From contig CALSPX010000007.1 of assembly GCA_943788345.1 (NCBI GenBank), forward strand, positions 1-64,000: a stretch of 64,000 nt of DNA, given 5' to 3'. Position 1 is the stretch's first letter; each line of letters starts with the position of its first letter. Positions 60,336-64,000 of this stretch are shown in pieces. The notes beneath the pieces were generated by a model. That model had not been told where the DNA came from and made no database searches. It saw nothing but the letters and a program-made list of their open reading frames with translations. Source of the stretch: Ascidiaceihabitans sp023955215. Its GTDB lineage: Bacteria; Pseudomonadota; Alphaproteobacteria; Rhodobacterales; Rhodobacteraceae. The position numbers were made by a program, and so were the translations under genes.

Positions 60336-63300
60336 ATGCACGTCGTCTTTCGCGAAAGCCACGGGTTAGAGGAATCGGAAACCCCATTTGATCTGCAGCA
60401 ATCGCCTGCGGATCTTGTGGTGTTGTCCTTCTCCGACAGTGACCTTGGTGCCTTCGCGGCTGGCTGGCATCGTGGGGATGGCAAACTGCCAGCCCTACGC
60501 CTTGCCAATTTGACAGCTCTAAAACATCCGCTGTCCGTTGATACCTATGTCGAACAAACCCTTGAGGGCGCAAAAGGTATCCTAATCCGTTTGATCGGCG
60601 GGTACGCCTACTGGTCATATGGCCTGCAACAAGTTGAAGCCTTGTGTCGTGCAAAGAGCATTGCTTTGGCCGTGCTCCCTGCGGATGGCCGAACAGATAC
60701 ACGGCTTGATGAGGTCTCAACTCTTCCTGTCTCAACCCTGCGCCGCCTATCCCACCTGTGTGATCAAGGTGGTGAAGTAGCGGCCCAAGCAGCCCTTGCG
60801 CAATTGTCCCTTGCTGCTGGTCTTTATGCGGGTCCGGTGCGCGGTGCAAAAGGCGTACCTAGCGTTGGGGCATGGACACCGGAACACGGTGTAACCTGTC
60901 CTGTTGCCGCCTTTGCCCCAGACAGCGAAAACCCCCGCGTCCTCATCAGTTTTTATCGCGCCTATCTCACTTCTGCGGATATGGCTCCCATCACAGCCTT
61001 GTTCGAAAGCCTTAGGGCAAAGGGCTGCGATGTCGTCGCGCTGTTTGCACCATCTCTAAAGGCACCAGACGCCGCCACTTGGCTGCGCCGACAAACCCTC
61101 GCGCTAAAGCCTGATGCGATTATCAACGCCACTTCGTTTTCCGGCAAAGGAGCTGACGGCACCTCTCCTTTAGACGCGGCGGGCGTTCCGGTTTTCCAAG
61201 TTGCCCTTTCCACGTCGCGGCGCAAAGCCTGGGATGAAGAAGAACGCGGGCTTTCTCCAACAGACCTCGCCATGCACGTTGTCCTGCCAGAAGTAGACGG
61301 CCGCATTTTTTCGGGCGTCACCTCTTTTAAAGAGCCGCGCAAAAAAGACCACGACCTGCAATTTGCCCGCTTTGCCCACCGTGTTGAACCCCCACGGATT
61401 GAGGCAATCACGAAACGTGTCATCCGGTGGATTACGCTTGGGCAAAACAACAACGCCGATCTGACACCCGCAATCGTCCTCTCCACCTATCCAGGCAAAG
61501 ACTGGCAAATGGCGCACGCCGTTGGGTTGGATGCCATAGCTTCAACCGATGCCATTCTCGATGACCTAAACGATGCTGGGTGGGCGACCCAAAGTGCTGC
61601 GCCACTTGAAGCCAGCCTTGGGACAGAAACCATCGCATGGTATCTGGCCGATTATCAGGCAGCGCTGCAAACGTTGCCGCAAACATTGCAAGACGACCTA
61701 TCAAACGCATGGGGCAACCCCTCTGACGATCCGGCGTTTCGCGATGGTGCGCTACACTTTTCCGCCACCCGCAGGGGCGCGGCGCTGATCGCGTTGCAGC
61801 CAGAACGAGGCGAGCGCGATGTACGTGATGACGATTACCACGACCTCGCCCGTGTTCCACGCCATGGCTATGTCGCGTTTTATCTTTGGCTGCGCCATAC
61901 GATCAAAGCCGATGCGCTGATCCACGTCGGTGCCCATGGCACATTAGAATGGCTACCCGGCAAATCAGTTGCCTTGTCAGATGAATGCTGGCCCGAAGCT
62001 TTGGTTGCTGATCTGCCAGTCATCTATCCGTTCATCGTTAATGACCCCGGCGAAGCTGCCCAAGCAAAGCGGCGCATTGGCGCTGTCACCTTGGGGCACA
62101 TCCCACCACCGATGAAGGACAGTAAAACCCCTGACCAGTTTTTGCGACTTGAAACCCTGCTAGATGAATTTTCGAACGCCGACGGATTAGACCCCCGCCG
62201 CCGCGACCGCTTGCAAGCTGACATTCGTTCAGAGGCCCAAGCCATCGGCGTTGAGGCTGATCTGGGCCTAGACACGGCCACCTCTACCGCAGAGGCGCTA
62301 ACTCGCATCGATCGCTTTGTCTGCGACATCAAAGAAAGCCAGTTTGGTGACGGCCTGCATATCTATGGCCGCGCACCCGTTGTCTCAGGCACCTTTGATG
62401 CAACGCAATCTGCACAAGGCGAACAAACCGGACTGATTGATGCCCTTGCTGGCAAACGGATCGACGCGGGACCATCGGGATCGCCATATCGTGGCCGCAC
62501 CGATGTACTCCCCACAGGGCGCAATTTATTTACGACCGATCCGCGATCAGTACCAACACGTTCTGCATATACCCAAGGCGTCAAACTGGCTGAAGAACTG
62601 GTGCGCCGTCACCTGCAGGAAGAAGGCGATTGGCCCAAAGGATTGATCGTCGACCTGTGGGGGTCCGCCACCATGCGTACCGCTGGCGAAGAATTTGCGA
62701 TGGCGTTACATCTACTAGGTGTGAAACCCGTTTGGGATGAAGGATCGGAACGGGTTTCTGGAATCGAAATTATACCGATCACTGAACTGGAACGCCCACG
62801 CCTTGATGTCACCCTGCGCGTTTCTGGCCTGTTTCGCGATGTGTTCCCAACCCTCTCAGCCTTATTTTCCCAAGCCATCCGCGCCCTGTCCAAACGTGAC
62901 GAAGCCGCCGACTGGAACCCATATGCTGGCAAAGACGCCGAAGATCGTGTATTTGGCCCGGCCCCTGCCAGCTATGGCCTTGGCATGGGTGCATTGGTGG
63001 AAACCTATGACGAGGAAAGCCGCGCTGCTGCAGGCGCTGCATGGCTAAAGGCCAGCTCATATGCACTGGACGGTCAAAACATCACACTGAACGCAGAGGG
63101 CATCAAAGCCCGTGTTGCGGCAGCTGACAGCTTTGTTCATCCACAGGACCTGCCTGAAACTGATCTGTTGCTTGCCGTTGATTACGCCACTCACGAGGCG
63201 GGTTTTGCGGCTGCAAAGACCGCAACGGGTGGCGGCGACATCAAGCTTTATCACCTAGACAACACCGTTGCAGGCAAACCCCGTGCACGCACCTTGTCCG

Positions 63301-63629
63301 AGGAAATCGCCCGTGTTGTCCACGCCCGCGCAGCCAATTCGGACTGGATTGCCGGTATGCAACGTCACGGTTTTCGCGGCGCTGCCGAAATCGCAGCAAC
63401 CTTGGATCACATGGCTGCATTCGCACATCTGGCCCAAGTGGTCCCGGCCCATCTATTCGATCTTTATTATGACGCCACCCTTGGCGAAGACGGCGTTGTC
63501 TCATTCCTAGAAGACGCCAACCCCGAAGCCCTTGCAGCCATGCGTGATCGTTTCAACGCGCTACATGACGCTGGCTTATGGAACACGCGGCGCAATTCGA
63601 TTGCCGCTGAATTGGAACGGTTGTCGTGA
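60336..63629 (+). CDS. cobN: Cobaltochelatase subunit CobN
   Basis: 1097 residues, the large ATP-dependent cobaltochelatase subunit: LIRLIGGYAYWSYGLQQVEALC near the N-terminus, VHVGAHGTLEWLPGKSVALSDECWPEAL and ITELERPRLDVTLRVSGLFRDVFP in the core, ending FDLYYDATLGEDG and an Arg-rich tail. It inserts cobalt into hydrogenobyrinate a,c-diamide with CobS and CobT, which are not in the window. Length is at the short end for the family. The stop overlaps the cobG start (GTGA). Confidence 0.95.
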   Translation: MHVVFRESHGLEESETPFDLQQSPADLVVLSFSDSDLGAFAAGWHRGDGKLPALRLANLTALKHPLSVDTYVEQTLEGAKGILIRLIGGYAYWSYGLQQVEALCRAKSIALAVLPADGRTDTRLDEVSTLPVSTLRRLSHLCDQGGEVAAQAALAQLSLAAGLYAGPVRGAKGVPSVGAWTPEHGVTCPVAAFAPDSENPRVLISFYRAYLTSADMAPITALFESLRAKGCDVVALFAPSLKAPDAATWLRRQTLALKPDAIINATSFSGKGADGTSPLDAAGVPVFQVALSTSRRKAWDEEERGLSPTDLAMHVVLPEVDGRIFSGVTSFKEPRKKDHDLQFARFAHRVEPPRIEAITKRVIRWITLGQNNNADLTPAIVLSTYPGKDWQMAHAVGLDAIASTDAILDDLNDAGWATQSAAPLEASLGTETIAWYLADYQAALQTLPQTLQDDLSNAWGNPSDDPAFRDGALHFSATRRGAALIALQPERGERDVRDDDYHDLARVPRHGYVAFYLWLRHTIKADALIHVGAHGTLEWLPGKSVALSDECWPEALVADLPVIYPFIVNDPGEAAQAKRRIGAVTLGHIPPPMKDSKTPDQFLRLETLLDEFSNADGLDPRRRDRLQADIRSEAQAIGVEADLGLDTATSTAEALTRIDRFVCDIKESQFGDGLHIYGRAPVVSGTFDATQSAQGEQTGLIDALAGKRIDAGPSGSPYRGRTDVLPTGRNLFTTDPRSVPTRSAYTQGVKLAEELVRRHLQEEGDWPKGLIVDLWGSATMRTAGEEFAMALHLLGVKPVWDEGSERVSGIEIIPITELERPRLDVTLRVSGLFRDVFPTLSALFSQAIRALSKRDEAADWNPYAGKDAEDRVFGPAPASYGLGMGALVETYDEESRAAAGAAWLKASSYALDGQNITLNAEGIKARVAAADSFVHPQDLPETDLLLAVDYATHEAGFAAAKTATGGGDIKLYHLDNTVAGKPRARTLSEEIARVVHARAANSDWIAGMQRHGFRGAAEIAATLDHMAAFAHLAQVVPAHLFDLYYDATLGEDGVVSFLEDANPEALAAMRDRFNALHDAGLWNTRRNSIAAELERLS

Positions 63630-64000
63630 GTGGCCCCGAAATCAAAGGTTGGTGCCCCGGTGCCTTGCGCCCCATGCAATCTGGTGACGGGTTGATCACG
63701 CGGGTGCGGCCACGCTTGGGGCAACTTTCCAATACACAGGCGCTTGGGCTTTGCGACGCATCTGCGACCTTTGGCAACGGTATCATCGACCTCACCAATC
63801 GCGCTAACTTGCAACTGCGCGGGATCAAACCACACAATCATCAAGCGGTTGTTGATGCATTGCTTGCGCTCGACCTACTTGATGAAACCCCTGAACTCGA
63901 AGCGCGGCGCAACATCATCTGTGCTCCACTGCGATCAACGGATGGCCTGACGGCCCGCCTTGCGCTTGAGCTCACAGAACGCCTAGCTGAACTTCCAGAG
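63626..64000 (+). CDS. cobG: Precorrin-3B synthase CobG, 5' part
   Basis: The frame is open from GTG 63626, which overlaps the cobN stop as GTGA, to the window end (125 codons). It begins VSGPEIKGWCPGALRPMQSGDGLITRVRPRLGQLS and has the LTNRANLQLRGI strand, typical of the nitrite/sulfite-reductase-like CobG that turns precorrin-3A into precorrin-3B with oxygen. The Fe-S Cys motif would lie beyond the end. Presence of CobG and CobN marks the aerobic cobalamin route. Confidence 0.88.
   Translation, partial: MSGPEIKGWCPGALRPMQSGDGLITRVRPRLGQLSNTQALGLCDASATFGNGIIDLTNRANLQLRGIKPHNHQAVVDALLALDLLDETPELEARRNIICAPLRSTDGLTARLALELTERLAELPE

Noticed and set aside
60166..60849. 227-codon - strand frame opposite cobW and cobN
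   Set aside because: Antisense to strongly recognised coding sequence, His/Gln/Arg-rich low-complexity translation.

Overview
The window is a 64 kb piece of an alphaproteobacterial chromosome, most likely from the order Rhodobacterales (marine Roseobacter-type). The signs are an aapJQMP amino-acid transporter, an ATP12-type F1 assembly chaperone, an SOS mutasome imuA-imuB-dnaE2 behind a GTTC-N7-GTTC LexA box, an aerobic cobalamin pathway (cobW-cobN-cobG, cobO, cobQ), DUF1636 and BKACE genes, and moderate GC. The genus cannot be fixed from the sequence alone. No tRNA, rRNA, insertion sequence, phage gene or CRISPR array was seen.

Layout. 1-7.8 kb (+): the end of ttcA, a GGDEF-like/EAL gene cut by one in-frame amber codon, yidC, a MOSC protein, engB, argB, a sterol-desaturase-type membrane enzyme and a double [4Fe-4S] protein. 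7.8-12.4 kb (-): aapPMQJ, with a strong attenuator-like hairpin after aapJ. 12.5-18.1 kb (-): a tight housekeeping operon degQ-like, rarA, crcB, rluA-family, HAD phosphatase, ATP12. 18.2-36.5 kb (-): the whole S10-spc-alpha ribosomal supercluster. 36.7-41.2 kb: a GST, then a divergently arranged amino-acid ABC transporter and a MATE exporter. 41.3-42.4 kb: a lytic transglycosylase lipoprotein. 42.4-47.9 kb (-): the SOS mutasome. 47.9-55.9 kb: a catabolic block with an FAD/GcvT demethylating oxidoreductase divergent from an MttB-family methyltransferase and kynureninase, facing a rhodanese-pcaH-pcaG-BKACE operon. 56-64 kb: cobalamin genes with a B12 riboswitch.

The most notable structure is the ribosomal supercluster. 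Gene order is canonical, but it is cut into five blocks: rpsJ-rplC-rplD-rplW; rplB-rpsS-rplV-rpsC-rplP; rpmC to rpmD; rplO-secY-adk; rpsM-rpsK-rpoA-rplQ. At each of the four junctions sits exactly one non-ribosomal gene on the same strand: an LpxL-like acyltransferase, a 4-TM protein, a 2-TM protein and a membrane-anchored alpha/beta hydrolase. Three of these follow an intrinsic terminator. Upstream of the next block there is usually a plausible sigma70-type promoter, and three of the four best candidates share the form TTGC-N2, 17-bp spacer, TANACG. Two copies of an 11-bp tandem repeat with the same closing hexamer lie in two intergenic gaps of the cluster (before rplQ and before rpmC). The str operon (rpsL-rpsG-fusA-tuf) is not immediately upstream of rpsJ.

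The cobalamin region combines late steps: adenosylation (cobO), amidation (cobQ) and cobalt insertion (cobW-cobN), plus precorrin-3B synthase (cobG, cut by the window end). The riboswitch leads into a DUF1636 Fe-S-like protein placed first in the cobW-cobN-cobG operon. A 69-residue two-helix membrane protein with palindromes upstream lies between cobQ and cobO and has no recognised function.
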